This document shows positions 17,048 to 25,677 of a DNA stretch of 64,000 nt, in pieces. Below the pieces are notes generated by a model. It was not told the origin of the DNA, searched no databases, and worked only from the letters and a program-made list of their open reading frames with translations. Made by a program: the position numbers and the translations under genes. The stretch lies in assembly GCF_023657595.1 (NCBI RefSeq), contig NZ_CP098323.1, positions 768,001 through 832,000 on the forward strand. The letters run 5' to 3'. The DNA is from Cytobacillus firmus (lineage in GTDB: Bacteria > Bacillota > Bacilli > Bacillales > Cytobacillaceae). How positions within the stretch are numbered: position 1 is the first letter of the stretch; every line of letters starts with the position of its first letter.

Positions 17048-17223
17048 TCTCCATCTTGCTTCCTCCATCCCACGCTGAACAGTTCCATCCATAAAATCAG
17101 CCATTTTTTTTCAAAAAAAAATTCTTTGACATTTTCCTGACACATTGGGCCTTTAAAGTATGACTTGTAAGGCAAACGAAAACTAATTCCAATTCAAAAT
17201 AGATAAGAAGGAAGTGTTCAATC

Positions 17224-18423
17224 ATGACAGAGTTTAACGAAGAAAGCAGGACGGAGAACCGAGCAGCGAAAAAGCCGGTATGGAAAGGATTCCTGTCAAC
17301 CGTGGCAGCAGGTGTGCTGGGTTCGGCGCTTACGCTGACAGCCGTTCCGTATTTCCAGGAAGACACACCGCAGGCAACGGTTCCGGAAGAAGCTGGACAA
17401 GCTGAAAGCTCATCCAATCTTGATGTGACGCCAGTATCTTCTTCATCCAATTCCCTGGCGGATACAATTGAACAGGCTTCGAAGGCGATTGTCGGCGTTG
17501 TGAATATGCAGCAGCAAAACAATAATCCGTTCAGCCAGTCAAGTGAAGCATTAGAAAGCGGAACGGGTTCGGGGGTTATTTTTAAAAAGACAGATGATGC
17601 GGCCTACATTGTGACCAACAACCATGTGATTGAAAATGCAAGCGAAATTCAGGTGACACTGCATGATGGTGAGAAGGCAACAGCAGAATTGATTGGAACC
17701 GATGCGCTGACAGACATTGCGGTGCTGAAAATCAAAGGGGATGTAGACGCTGCAGCCATGACGTTTGGCGATTCTTCCAAGCTGAGAGCCGGCGATCAGG
17801 TGCTGGCGATTGGCAATCCGCTTGGGCTTGATTTATCCAGAACAGTGACACAGGGCATTGTGAGTGCGGTCGACCGCTCGATTGAAGTCAGCACTTCTGC
17901 AGGGGAATGGAACTTAAATGTCATTCAGACGGATGCAGCGATCAACCCTGGCAACAGCGGCGGCGCATTGATGAATACATCCGGCCAGCTGGTTGGGATC
18001 AACAGCCTGAAAATTGCGGACAGCGGGGTGGAAGGCCTTGGGTTTGCCATCCCAAGCAATGAAGTGAAAACACTGATTGATCAGCTGATTGAAAATGGAC
18101 AAGTGGTCCGCCCGTATCTTGGCGTTGGATTGGTAAGCTTTGACGAAGTGCCGCCTCAATATTTGCGCAATCTTCCTGATGGCGTGACAAACGGGGCAAT
18201 TGTGGCGAATGTTGACCCGGATTCGGCAGCTGCCAAAGCCGGTCTTCAGGTGGAAGACATTCTCGTCAGTATTGGCGGAAAGCAAATTACGAATTCAGGA
18301 GATTTGCGCAAGCATTTATACAGCGGTTTTTCGATTGGCGATAAGATGAAAATTAAATTTTACCGCGGGGGAGAAATGAAAACAGCTGAAGTCACGCTGA
18401 CAAGCAATCAGAAAGTGAATTAG
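17224..18423 (+). CDS. HtrA/DegP-like membrane-anchored serine protease
   Basis: The 399-residue protein has a cytoplasmic N terminus, one membrane helix (about 23-44), a Ser/Pro-rich linker and a trypsin-like domain with the triad H134 (TNNHVI), D164 (TDIAVL) and S245 (NPGNSGG), followed by one PDZ domain (about 298-390). HtrA proteases degrade misfolded exported proteins at the outer face of the membrane. It starts an operon with a PrsA-like foldase 14 bases later and an ABC exporter. In B. subtilis htrA genes answer to CssRS; no such control was confirmed here. Confidence 0.92.
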   Translation: MTEFNEESRTENRAAKKPVWKGFLSTVAAGVLGSALTLTAVPYFQEDTPQATVPEEAGQAESSSNLDVTPVSSSSNSLADTIEQASKAIVGVVNMQQQNNNPFSQSSEALESGTGSGVIFKKTDDAAYIVTNNHVIENASEIQVTLHDGEKATAELIGTDALTDIAVLKIKGDVDAAAMTFGDSSKLRAGDQVLAIGNPLGLDLSRTVTQGIVSAVDRSIEVSTSAGEWNLNVIQTDAAINPGNSGGALMNTSGQLVGINSLKIADSGVEGLGFAIPSNEVKTLIDQLIENGQVVRPYLGVGLVSFDEVPPQYLRNLPDGVTNGAIVANVDPDSAAAKAGLQVEDILVSIGGKQITNSGDLRKHLYSGFSIGDKMKIKFYRGGEMKTAEVTLTSNQKVN

Positions 18424-18437
18424 GAGAGGGGAACAGG

Positions 18438-19316
18438 ATGAAGAATAAGAAAGTTTTCTATTGGATTTTAGGCAGTGCAGTAACAATCGGGGCAGCGGCA
18501 GCCATCTTTTTTACAATAAAAGAGGATGATGCTGCTGCAACCGTAAACGGGGAAGAAATCAGCAGGGATGAGCTGCATGAGCGTCTCGTTGACCAGTACG
18601 GGCAGGAGCTTCTGGATTCGCTGATCACCGAGAAAGTGATTGATCAGGAAGCGAAGAAAGAAAATGTGAAAGTGACACAGGAAGAAATTAATGAGGAAAA
18701 GGCAGTATATGCGGAGTCCTATGGCGGGGAGGATGCTTTAAAGCAGACGCTCGAATCAAGCGGCCTGACGATGGCTGATTTTGAGGAGGATATCGAATCC
18801 TACCTGGCAACGAAGAAGCTGCTGGAACCCAGGATTGAGATTTCGGAAGAAGATATGAAAGCCTATTTTGATGAAAACAAAGACAGCTTTGCCCAGGAGG
18901 AACAGGTGTCGGCTAGCCATATTTTAGTAGAAGATGAGAAAACGGCAAATGAAGTCATTGAGAAGCTGAAAGATGGCGGCGATTTTGCAGAGCTGGCAGC
19001 TGAATACTCAACGGATGAAAGCAATAAAGATGCGGGCGGTGACCTCGGCTTTTTCGGAAAGGGAGACATGGTCGAGGAATTTGAGAAAGTTGCATTCGCA
19101 CTCGAGCCTGGCAAAATCAGCGAGCCAGTTAAAACGGAATATGGCTATCATGTCATCAGGGTAGCAGAAAAGCAGGAAGCAAAAGAAGCAGTTTATGAAG
19201 ATGTGAAAGAAGAGGTTAAAAATACATTATTTGAAACAGAGATGCAGACTGAATACACTGCATGGCTGGAAGAAAAATTTGAAGAATATGAGATTAAGCA
19301 TTATTTAGAGGGCTGA
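18438..19316 (+). CDS. PrsA-like parvulin-type peptidyl-prolyl isomerase, no lipobox
   Basis: The 292-residue protein has an N-terminal membrane helix (about 7-26), a SurA/PrsA-like helical region, a parvulin domain (VSASHILVEDEKTANEV to YGYHVIRV, about 155-250) with GGDLGFFGKGDMV, and a charged C-terminal helix. It should fold exported proteins at the membrane-wall interface. Unlike classical PrsA lipoproteins there is no Cys after the hydrophobic segment, so it is probably anchored by an uncleaved helix. It lies 14 bases after the HtrA-like gene, which suggests joint quality control. Confidence 0.88.
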   Translation: MKNKKVFYWILGSAVTIGAAAAIFFTIKEDDAAATVNGEEISRDELHERLVDQYGQELLDSLITEKVIDQEAKKENVKVTQEEINEEKAVYAESYGGEDALKQTLESSGLTMADFEEDIESYLATKKLLEPRIEISEEDMKAYFDENKDSFAQEEQVSASHILVEDEKTANEVIEKLKDGGDFAELAAEYSTDESNKDAGGDLGFFGKGDMVEEFEKVAFALEPGKISEPVKTEYGYHVIRVAEKQEAKEAVYEDVKEEVKNTLFETEMQTEYTAWLEEKFEEYEIKHYLEG

Positions 19317-19329
19317 GGGGAATTTTGAG

Positions 19330-20790
19330 ATGAATTTTTTAAAACGAGCGTTTTTAAGCGTGAAGGCCCGAAAAGGGAAAAGCATTCTGCAGATCTTCGT
19401 ATTTACCGTGATTTGTGTATTAGTGCTGGCTGGACTATCGATCCAGACAGCTGCCGAAAAGTCGGGAGATCTCGCCCGGCAGAAGCTTGGGGCAGATGTC
19501 ACCCTGCAGGCTGATATGGAAAAATTGAGAGAGCAGGCGGTGTCCGAGCAGCAGAGCGGAGGGGAGCGGGTACGTTTCCAGTCAGTGTCTGTCCCGCTTG
19601 AAGCCGCCGATGAGCTGGCTTCTTATGATCAGATTAAAGGCTATAATTTTTACTCATCTACTACGGGGATAGCCTCAGATTTTGAGCCGATTGAAAGCGA
19701 GTCGGCTGCCTCTGACACATCTGAAGAAAGCAGTGAAGGGCAGGAGCCTGGGAGAGGCATGCCGGGCGGAATGATGCAGGGGGATGTGAGCCTGCAGGGG
19801 GTTGCCTTTACAGACTCGGTTGCGGAGTTTATGGATGGAACCTCCTCGATTGTTGAAGGAACCGGGATCACTGAAGAGCATATCGGGGAAAATGTCGCGC
19901 TGATTGAACAGACATTGGCGGAAGAAAATGAGCTGGGTGTTGGCGGCAAGATTACTGTTAGGAACCCGCGTGATGAAACGGCTGTAATGGAGCTTGAAGT
20001 AATCGGAATCTATCAAACAGCTTCTGCCGGATCTGATCAGGCAATGGATTTTACAGCACTGAATCCTTATAACAAGCTGTATGTTCCATATACTGCTGCT
20101 GCAGCACTAAAAGGATCTGACTACAAAAATACAATCGATAGCGCTATCTACTACATAGATGATCCTGCTGATATGCAGAGCTTTATCGATCAGGCAAAAG
20201 CAGAGAGCAGCATCGATTTCGAAACGTTCAAGCTAGATGCCGATGACCAGCTTTATCAGCAGATGGTCGGCCCGATTGAGAACGTAGCAAGCTTTTCGAA
20301 AAATATTGTGTATTTGGTGTCCATTGCAGGAGCCATCATATTAGGTCTAATCGTCATGATGTCGATCCGTGAGCGGAAGTATGAAATGGGCGTCCTGCTT
20401 GCGATCGGGGAAAAAAGGTGGAAGCTCGCAGGCCAATTTATGGCGGAAATTTTAGTCGTGGCTGTCCTATCGCTCGGCATTGCCACAGCGAGCGGCAATG
20501 TGGTGGCGAGCCAGCTTGGCGACCAGCTCCTGAATCAGGAATTGGCATCAGCGGAACAGACCAAAACACCGGAATCCTTCAGAGGAAGAGGCATGGGCGG
20601 CTTCGGTCCGGGAATGCTGCAGGCTCAGGAAACAGTGGAGACAATAGATGAAATGAATGTTCAGGTAACAGGACAAGAGCTTGGCTTTCTTGCGCTAATT
20701 GGCCTCGTGATAGCGGCATTGTCGGCATTATTGCCTTCGTTAACCGTTTTGCGCCTTCAGCCAAAAGCCATTCTAAGCAAGCAGGATTAA
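19330..20790 (+). CDS. ABC transporter permease, MacB/FtsX type
   Basis: The 486-residue protein has one N-terminal helix (about 17-37), a large extracytoplasmic domain (about 40-320) and three C-terminal helices of the FtsX domain (IVYLVSIAGAIILGLIVMMS, QFMAEILVVAVLSLGI, and LGFLALIGLVIAALSALLPS). The external domain carries Gly/Met-rich insertions (GRGMPGGMMQGD and RGRGMGGFGPGM) that look like low-complexity loops. MacB-type permeases are usually mechanotransmitters or exporters. It is paired with the ATPase downstream and follows the foldase by 13 bases. Confidence 0.85.
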   Translation: MNFLKRAFLSVKARKGKSILQIFVFTVICVLVLAGLSIQTAAEKSGDLARQKLGADVTLQADMEKLREQAVSEQQSGGERVRFQSVSVPLEAADELASYDQIKGYNFYSSTTGIASDFEPIESESAASDTSEESSEGQEPGRGMPGGMMQGDVSLQGVAFTDSVAEFMDGTSSIVEGTGITEEHIGENVALIEQTLAEENELGVGGKITVRNPRDETAVMELEVIGIYQTASAGSDQAMDFTALNPYNKLYVPYTAAAALKGSDYKNTIDSAIYYIDDPADMQSFIDQAKAESSIDFETFKLDADDQLYQQMVGPIENVASFSKNIVYLVSIAGAIILGLIVMMSIRERKYEMGVLLAIGEKRWKLAGQFMAEILVVAVLSLGIATASGNVVASQLGDQLLNQELASAEQTKTPESFRGRGMGGFGPGMLQAQETVETIDEMNVQVTGQELGFLALIGLVIAALSALLPSLTVLRLQPKAILSKQD

Positions 20791-20804
20791 AAGGAGATGG
20801 AAAA

Positions 20805-21503
20805 ATGAGTTCATTGCTGGAATTTAAAGATATCAGCTACTGGTATAAACACGAAAATAAAAAACACGATATCTTGAAAAATATTAATGTGAGTTTTGAA
20901 AAAGGGAATTTTTACAGCATAATCGGGCCGTCCGGATCGGGGAAAACGACATTTCTGGCACTGGCCAGTGCCCTGGATGTTCCGAAAGAGGGAGAAGTGC
21001 TGTACGAAGGAAAGGACATCCGAAAGATCGGGCTGACGCGGTTCCGGAACAAATTTGTCTCGACTGTCTTTCAATCCTATAATCTTCTTCCTTATATGAC
21101 AGCCCTGCAGAATGTATTGACGGCGATGGAGATTACAGGGTCTTCTGCGAAAAATAAAAAGGCAATTGCTGTGGAGATGCTGAAGCGGGTCGGGATTTCA
21201 GAAATTCAGGCACGGCAAAAAGTGCTTACATTAAGCGGCGGCCAGCAGCAGCGTGTGTCCATTGCACGGGCCTTGTGCTGTGACGCCGAGCTGATTGTGG
21301 CGGATGAGCCGACCGGCAATCTGGATGAAGATACCGCTAAGGAGATTGTCGGGCTCTTACGGGCGCTGGCCCATGAAGAAGGGAAATGCGTGATCGTCGT
21401 TACGCATGACCCCGACATTGCGAGAGATTCGGATGTGGTTGTGAAGCTTTCGAAAGGGAGTATTACGGTTACATCGAATGAACCCGAGCTGGTTTCAAAT
21501 TGA
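20805..21503 (+). CDS. ABC transporter ATP-binding protein, MacB/LolD type
   Basis: The 232-residue ATPase has Walker A GPSGSGKT (41-48), the Q-loop FQSYNLLP, signature LSGGQQQR and Walker B IVADEPTGNLD. It is the last gene of the HtrA-PrsA-permease operon, 14 bases after its permease, and a strong terminator follows. Substrate unknown; the context suggests export or envelope stress handling (inference). Confidence 0.9.
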   Translation: MSSLLEFKDISYWYKHENKKHDILKNINVSFEKGNFYSIIGPSGSGKTTFLALASALDVPKEGEVLYEGKDIRKIGLTRFRNKFVSTVFQSYNLLPYMTALQNVLTAMEITGSSAKNKKAIAVEMLKRVGISEIQARQKVLTLSGGQQQRVSIARALCCDAELIVADEPTGNLDEDTAKEIVGLLRALAHEEGKCVIVVTHDPDIARDSDVVVKLSKGSITVTSNEPELVSN

Positions 21504-21543
21504 AAAAAGGTGCCTTTTCCTGAGGGAAGGGGCACCTTTTTTT
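21503..21543 (+). terminator. Intrinsic terminator of the htrA-ABC operon
   Basis: A long stem based on AAAGGTGCC / GGCACCTTT (21506-21514 with 21531-21539), extended inward by CTTTTCC/GGGAAGG pairing, ends in seven T residues. Confidence 0.9.
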
Positions 21544-21570
21544 GAACTTTAAAACAGACGGTGGAATGGG

Positions 21571-21668
21571 AAGTGGCACATATAATTGAATAGTGGCACA
21601 TAATCGAGCAAAATTGGACCATAAAATGAAAAAGTGGTACGCAAATCATTAAAAGTGGCACATAAATC
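21571..21668. repeat. Short intergenic repeats, unit AGTGGCACATAA, about 20-nt period
   Basis: Copies or near-copies start at about 21572, 21592, 21615 (TTGGACCATAAA), 21632 (AGTGGTACGCAAA) and 21653. Each unit has a conserved head of about 12 nt and an unrelated tail of 8-10 nt. The block ends at the stop codon of the TetR gene. The same style of repeat, with a different head sequence, fills the spacer inside the kyn operon 2.7 kb away. Confidence 0.6.
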
Positions 21669-21669
21669 T

Positions 21670-22287
21670 TTATTCGTACAGCCCGCCCGTATACATCCTC
21701 GTCAAATTCACAATCACGTCATCCATCTGATACTTCTCCTCATTCATAACCAGCTCCCACATGAACATCTCATTTGAATAAAACCAGCCTCTCGCGGTAA
21801 GGGCCGGATCGAGGTGTTCTTTGGCAAGCTTTTGTGCCTGTGCGTAGCGGATATCGACTGAAATCCGCTCGATGAAGCGTTCGCGGATTCCGTACCATTT
21901 TTCCTCTATCTCAGATGAGACGCCGATTGCCTCTTTTACGACCTTCATCATATCCCGCTCGTCCAAAGCCAGCTGCAGGAACAGCCTTACCTGCTTCTTA
22001 ATATTTTCATAGGCCTCTTCTTTGGCCTGTGGCTTAAAGGGCATCTCTGCCACTTCGTAAAATTGGTTCATGAGATCTTCCATTAAGGTAATGAAAAGCT
22101 CGTCTTTATTTTTAAAATAGACGTACGCCGTGCCGTAGCCTGTTTTAGCTTTTTTAATCACTTGGGAGATGGTTGCTTTTTGGAAACCGTTTTCGAGAAA
22201 AACTTCTTTTCCGGCCTGGAGAAGCTTTTGGCGTGTTTTCAGGGCCTGCTGCTGCCTTGCCGGCAATTGATCGATCGGGTTCGTCAT
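21670..22287 (-). CDS. TetR-family regulator, probable repressor of the kyn operon
   Basis: The 205-residue protein has an N-terminal helix-turn-helix typical of TetR (TRQKLLQAGKEVFLENGFQKATISQVIKKAKTGYGTAYVYFKNKDELF) and a helical ligand-binding part. I start it at the third possible Met, where AAGGA stands nine bases upstream; 22308 is an alternative. It is divergent from kynU, and the intergenic region holds an exact 17-bp palindrome over a consensus promoter. A tryptophan- or kynurenine-derived ligand is plausible but inferred from position only. Confidence 0.85.
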   Translation of the reverse strand: MTNPIDQLPARQQQALKTRQKLLQAGKEVFLENGFQKATISQVIKKAKTGYGTAYVYFKNKDELFITLMEDLMNQFYEVAEMPFKPQAKEEAYENIKKQVRLFLQLALDERDMMKVVKEAIGVSSEIEEKWYGIRERFIERISVDIRYAQAQKLAKEHLDPALTARGWFYSNEMFMWELVMNEEKYQMDDVIVNLTRMYTGGLYE

Positions 22288-22312
22288 TTCTTTCATTCCT
22301 TCGTTCATTTTC

Positions 22313-22366
22313 TGACAACTATACTGACATTATATCATTGACATAGTGTCAATCAAACAATATAAT
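22313..22366 (+). promoter_or_regulatory. kyn operon promoter with TetR-type operator
   Basis: TTGACA (22338-22343) and TATAAT (22361-22366), both perfect, have a 17-base spacer. The -35 box lies in the exact palindrome ATTGACA-TAG-TGTCAAT (22337-22353). Two more TGACA half sites occur at 22313 and 22325, spaced 12 and 14 bases. A repressor bound here would block kynU transcription and could also control its own divergent gene. Confidence 0.8.
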
Positions 22367-22404
22367 TTTCGTAAATAATAAATATTCTGAAAGGTTGGAA
22401 ATCT

Positions 22405-23673
22405 ATGGATATTACACGAGAGTATGCAATCGGAATGGATGCTGGAGATGACCTGTCCTACCGGGAAGAGTTTTATATAAAAGAAGACGGAATTTATCTG
22501 GATGGCAATTCACTTGGACTGCTTTCAAAACGTGCGGAAAAGTCACTCCTCGAACTGCTGGATTCCTGGAAGCACCATGCTATTGACGGCTGGACAGAAG
22601 GGGACAATCCCTGGTTCTATCTTTCTGAAAAACTCGGAAAAGAATTGGCGCCAATCGTGGGAGCAAATCCGGAGGAAGTTATTGTAAGCGGTTCCACTAC
22701 CGTTAACCTGCATCAGCTTGTCTCGACTTTTTATAAGCCGGAAGGAAAAAGAACGAAGATACTGGCGGATGAACTGAATTTTCCAAGCGATATTTATGCG
22801 CTGCAAAGCCAGGTTAAGCTGAAGGGCTATGATCCTGATGAGCATCTTGTCCAGGTAAAAAGCGCGGATGGCCATACGCTGAAGGAAGAAGACATTGTCG
22901 CGGCGATGACAGACGAAATCGCGCTAGTTGTCCTGCCGGGTGTTTTATACCGAAGCGGCCAGGTGCTGGATATGGAGTATCTGACTGCTGAAGCGCACAA
23001 GCGCGGGATTGGGATTGGCTTTGATCTATGCCATTCGGTTGGATCTGTCCCGCATTCCCTGAGTGATTGGGATGTGGATTTCGCGTTCTGGTGCAACTAT
23101 AAGCATCTGAATGGCGGACCGGGCTCGACGGGAGGATTGTTTGTGAACAAGCGCCATTTTGGCCAGGTGCCGGGACTTACCGGCTGGTTCAGCTCCCGCA
23201 AGGATAAGCAGTTTGATATGGAACATGTGCTGTCAGCAGCAGAAGATGCGGGCGCATATCAGATCGGTACGCCGAATATCTTTAGCATGGCGCCAATTAT
23301 TGGGTCACTCAGCATGTTTAATGAAGCTGGCATGGAAAGGATCCGGGAAAAATCGCTTAAACTGACTGGTTATATGATTGAGCTGATTCAGCATGAACTT
23401 GACGGACACGGATTGATCCTGCGCAACCCGCTTGATGAAAAGAAGCGCGGCGGCCATATTTACCTGGAGCACCCGGAAGCGGCGCGGATCTGCAAGGCGC
23501 TGAAGGCAGAGGGAGTCATCCCGGATTTCCGTGCGCCAAACGGAATCCGCCTGGCGCCGGTTGCTTTGTATAACACATTTGAAGAAGTGTGGAAAACGGT
23601 GCAAATTTTAAAAGGCATCATGGAAGAGGAAAAATACAAACAATATGAAAATAAGCGGGGAGTCGTAGCATGA
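22405..23673 (+). CDS. kynU: Kynureninase
   Basis: The 422-residue PLP enzyme shows [10 protein letters not shown] near the start, [10 protein letters not shown] (D207 for the pyridine nitrogen) and [11 protein letters not shown] with the Schiff-base lysine at K233. It cleaves kynurenine to anthranilate and alanine, the last step of the anthranilate branch of tryptophan degradation. First gene of the operon, behind a consensus promoter. Its stop overlaps the kynB start (ATGA). Confidence 0.95.
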   Translation: MDITREYAIGMDAGDDLSYREEFYIKEDGIYLDGNSLGLLSKRAEKSLLELLDSWKHHAIDGWTEGDNPWFYLSEKLGKELAPIVGANPEEVIVSGSTTVNLHQLVSTFYKPEGKRTKILADELNFPSDIYALQSQVKLKGYDPDEHLVQVKSADGHTLKEEDIVAAMTDEIALVVLPGVLYRSGQVLDMEYLTAEAHKRGIGIGFDLCHSVGSVPHSLSDWDVDFAFWCNYKHLNGGPGSTGGLFVNKRHFGQVPGLTGWFSSRKDKQFDMEHVLSAAEDAGAYQIGTPNIFSMAPIIGSLSMFNEAGMERIREKSLKLTGYMIELIQHELDGHGLILRNPLDEKKRGGHIYLEHPEAARICKALKAEGVIPDFRAPNGIRLAPVALYNTFEEVWKTVQILKGIMEEEKYKQYENKRGVVA

Positions 23674-24299
23674 TGAAAAAAGGCTGGATTGATATTTCAC
23701 AGCCGCTCACCAGCGGCATCGCCCACTGGCCCGGTGATACGCCCTTCAGCTATGAAACGGCTTTTACAAAAGAACAAACCGGCTCTGTCAATATTGGCCG
23801 GATTACGACCAGCCTGCATACCGGCACCCATGTGGATGCGCCGTTCCACTTTAATGACGAAGGCGAAAAGATATTGGACCTGGACATCGAGCTGTATATC
23901 GGGCCAGCGCGTGTGATTGATGTATCTGCCTATGAAACGGTGGATTCGGAAGTTCTGAACGGATTTAATCTCGAAGGCGTGGAACGTGTCCTGCTTAGGA
24001 CGGCGGTTCCGAATAATTCGGAAGTGTTTCCGAATCGGATCCCTGAACTTACGCCAGATATGGCCGACTTCCTTGGCAGTAAAGGGGTTCGCCTGCTCGG
24101 AGTGGATGTGCCATCCGTCGATGCGCTCGACAGCAAAGAGATGGAAACACACCATGCTTTATATCGAAATGGCATTCATATTCTGGAAAATATCATGCTG
24201 GATGATGTAGAAGAAGGAAAATATGAGCTAATTGCCCTGCCTCTCCCGATAAAAGAAGGAGATGGCAGCCCGGTGCGGGCGGTTATTCGGCCGATTTAA
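23670..24299 (+). CDS. kynB: Kynurenine formamidase (arylformamidase)
   Basis: The 209-residue cyclase-fold hydrolase carries the metal-binding pattern [11 protein letters not shown] (H50, H54, D56, H60). It hydrolyses N-formylkynurenine to kynurenine and formate. It overlaps the end of kynU by four bases and is separated from kynA by a repeat-rich spacer of about 440 bp, so kynU and kynB are tightly coupled but kynA may not be. Confidence 0.95.
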   Translation: MMKKGWIDISQPLTSGIAHWPGDTPFSYETAFTKEQTGSVNIGRITTSLHTGTHVDAPFHFNDEGEKILDLDIELYIGPARVIDVSAYETVDSEVLNGFNLEGVERVLLRTAVPNNSEVFPNRIPELTPDMADFLGSKGVRLLGVDVPSVDALDSKEMETHHALYRNGIHILENIMLDDVEEGKYELIALPLPIKEGDGSPVRAVIRPI

Positions 24300-24730
24300 G
24301 CGGGGAACGGCCAAAATCCTGAATTTATCGGCCAAAATCCTGTATATAACAGCCAATACGGAAATTTAACGTCCAAACTAACATTTTTAACGGCCGAACG
24401 GCCAGGTTTATCAGAAGAATGCTAAATTTCTGCCTTGCTGGAACCGCAGCAGCCAGCAGAGATAGCCTTTACCGGCCGATTTGAAGGAAATACCGGTCAA
24501 AATGGCACAATTACCGGCCAATTTCAATAAAATACCGGCCAAACTGCGGGATTTACCGGCCAAATGAAGTTCGGCCGCAACCCGCAGCAGGTATATCGGT
24601 CAAAGAAATAATTTATCGGTCAATCACATAACAATATCGGTCAGATTTTCAATATATCGGTCACTTTCCAGATATATCGGTCAGCTGCTGATATACCGGC
24701 CGAATCGAGAACGACAAGAACCCATTCCAA
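24300..24730. repeat. Repeat-filled spacer inside the kyn operon, unit TACCGGCCAAA / TATCGGTCA, about 20-23-nt period
   Basis: This gene-free stretch between kynB and kynA holds about fifteen or more loose units. The first part uses (T)AACGGCCAAA and TTTACCGGCCAAA; the second uses TATCGGTCA six or so times at 19-23-nt spacing (about 24593-24700). Each conserved head of 9-13 nt is followed by a different 8-12-nt tail. No promoter, terminator or reading frame with coding character was seen. The spacing is too short and the heads too variable for a CRISPR array. Confidence 0.7.
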
Positions 24731-24742
24731 GGAGGAACCCAC

Positions 24743-25597
24743 ATGAGCAACGAAAAACACCAGGACGTAAACGCGACAACCTCTGAAAAGAGTATCCATA
24801 CAGATTTCACCAACAACATGACATACGGCGAATACCTGCAGCTGGACAAAATCCTATCCGCGCAAAACAGGCTTTCCGGACATCATGATGAGATGCTGTT
24901 CATCGTCATCCACCAGGTGAGCGAGCTGTGGATGAAGCTGATTCTTCATGAAATGGGCGCAGCCATCGAATCGATTGAAAACAATGACTTATCCACAGCA
25001 CAGAAAAGATTGGCGCGCGTTTCGAAGACGCAATCACAGATTATTCAGGCGTGGGATGTGCTGTCCACATTGACCCCGTCCGAGTATATGGAGTTCCGCG
25101 ACTCGCTCGGCCAGGCATCTGGCTTCCAATCCTACCAGTATCGTATGGTAGAATTTGCGTTAGGCTACAAAACTGAGCATGTTCTAAAAATCTACCAAAA
25201 AGATCCGGAGCTGCATGCCAAGTTAACGGAAGCGTTTGAAAAGCCGGGCCTATACGATGTGGCCATCCGCGCGCTTCACAAAGCAGGCCTGCCAGTTGAT
25301 GAAGACATTCTGAACAGAGATGTAACCAGAACATACAAAGAAAATGATTCTGTCCGCGCAGCCTGGATGACTGTGTATAAAAATCCTGAAAAGTACTGGG
25401 AGTTATACGAACTTGCGGAAAAACTTGTGGATATCGAAGATTGGCTCCAGCAGTGGCGCTTCCGCCATATGAAAACGGTGGAACGTATTATCGGCTTTAA
25501 GATGGGCACAGGCGGTTCATCCGGTGTAGGCTATTTGAAAAAAGTATTGGATCAGCGCTTCTTCCCAGAACTTTGGGATATCCGCACAGAGCTGTAA
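24743..25597 (+). CDS. kynA: Tryptophan 2,3-dioxygenase
   Basis: The 284-residue helical heme protein matches bacterial [37 protein letters not shown] (containing the distal substrate-binding His and Tyr region), [23 protein letters not shown] with the proximal heme histidine and the GTGGS loop. It opens the indole ring of L-tryptophan to N-formylkynurenine, the first step of the pathway. The ribosome site AAGGAGG lies ahead. It stands third in the operon although it acts first. Confidence 0.96.
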   Translation: MSNEKHQDVNATTSEKSIHTDFTNNMTYGEYLQLDKILSAQNRLSGHHDEMLFIVIHQVSELWMKLILHEMGAAIESIENNDLSTAQKRLARVSKTQSQIIQAWDVLSTLTPSEYMEFRDSLGQASGFQSYQYRMVEFALGYKTEHVLKIYQKDPELHAKLTEAFEKPGLYDVAIRALHKAGLPVDEDILNRDVTRTYKENDSVRAAWMTVYKNPEKYWELYELAEKLVDIEDWLQQWRFRHMKTVERIIGFKMGTGGSSGVGYLKKVLDQRFFPELWDIRTEL

Positions 25598-25620
25598 TCC
25601 AGGATTTAAAAGGGGATCGG

Positions 25621-25647
25621 GGCCCGAAAGTCTTCCTAAATCGGGCC
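25621..25647 (+). promoter_or_regulatory. Hairpin between kynA and the NSS transporter gene
   Basis: GGCCCGA (25621-25627) pairs exactly with TCGGGCC (25641-25647) across a 13-nt loop, followed by TTACAT rather than a T-run. It could act as a weak terminator or RNA-processing barrier that sets the transporter level. Confidence 0.4.
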
Positions 25648-25677
25648 TTACATAAAAATAGAGAACAGGGGGGTACT

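Noticed and set aside
17126-17160. Promoter for the HtrA gene based on TTGACA at 17126
   Set aside because: The nearest -10-like words are about 22 bases or more away, so the spacing is not acceptable.
24300-24742. Possible CRISPR array
   Set aside because: Conserved heads are only 9-13 nt and drift along the array, the period is 20-23 nt, and no cas genes are present.
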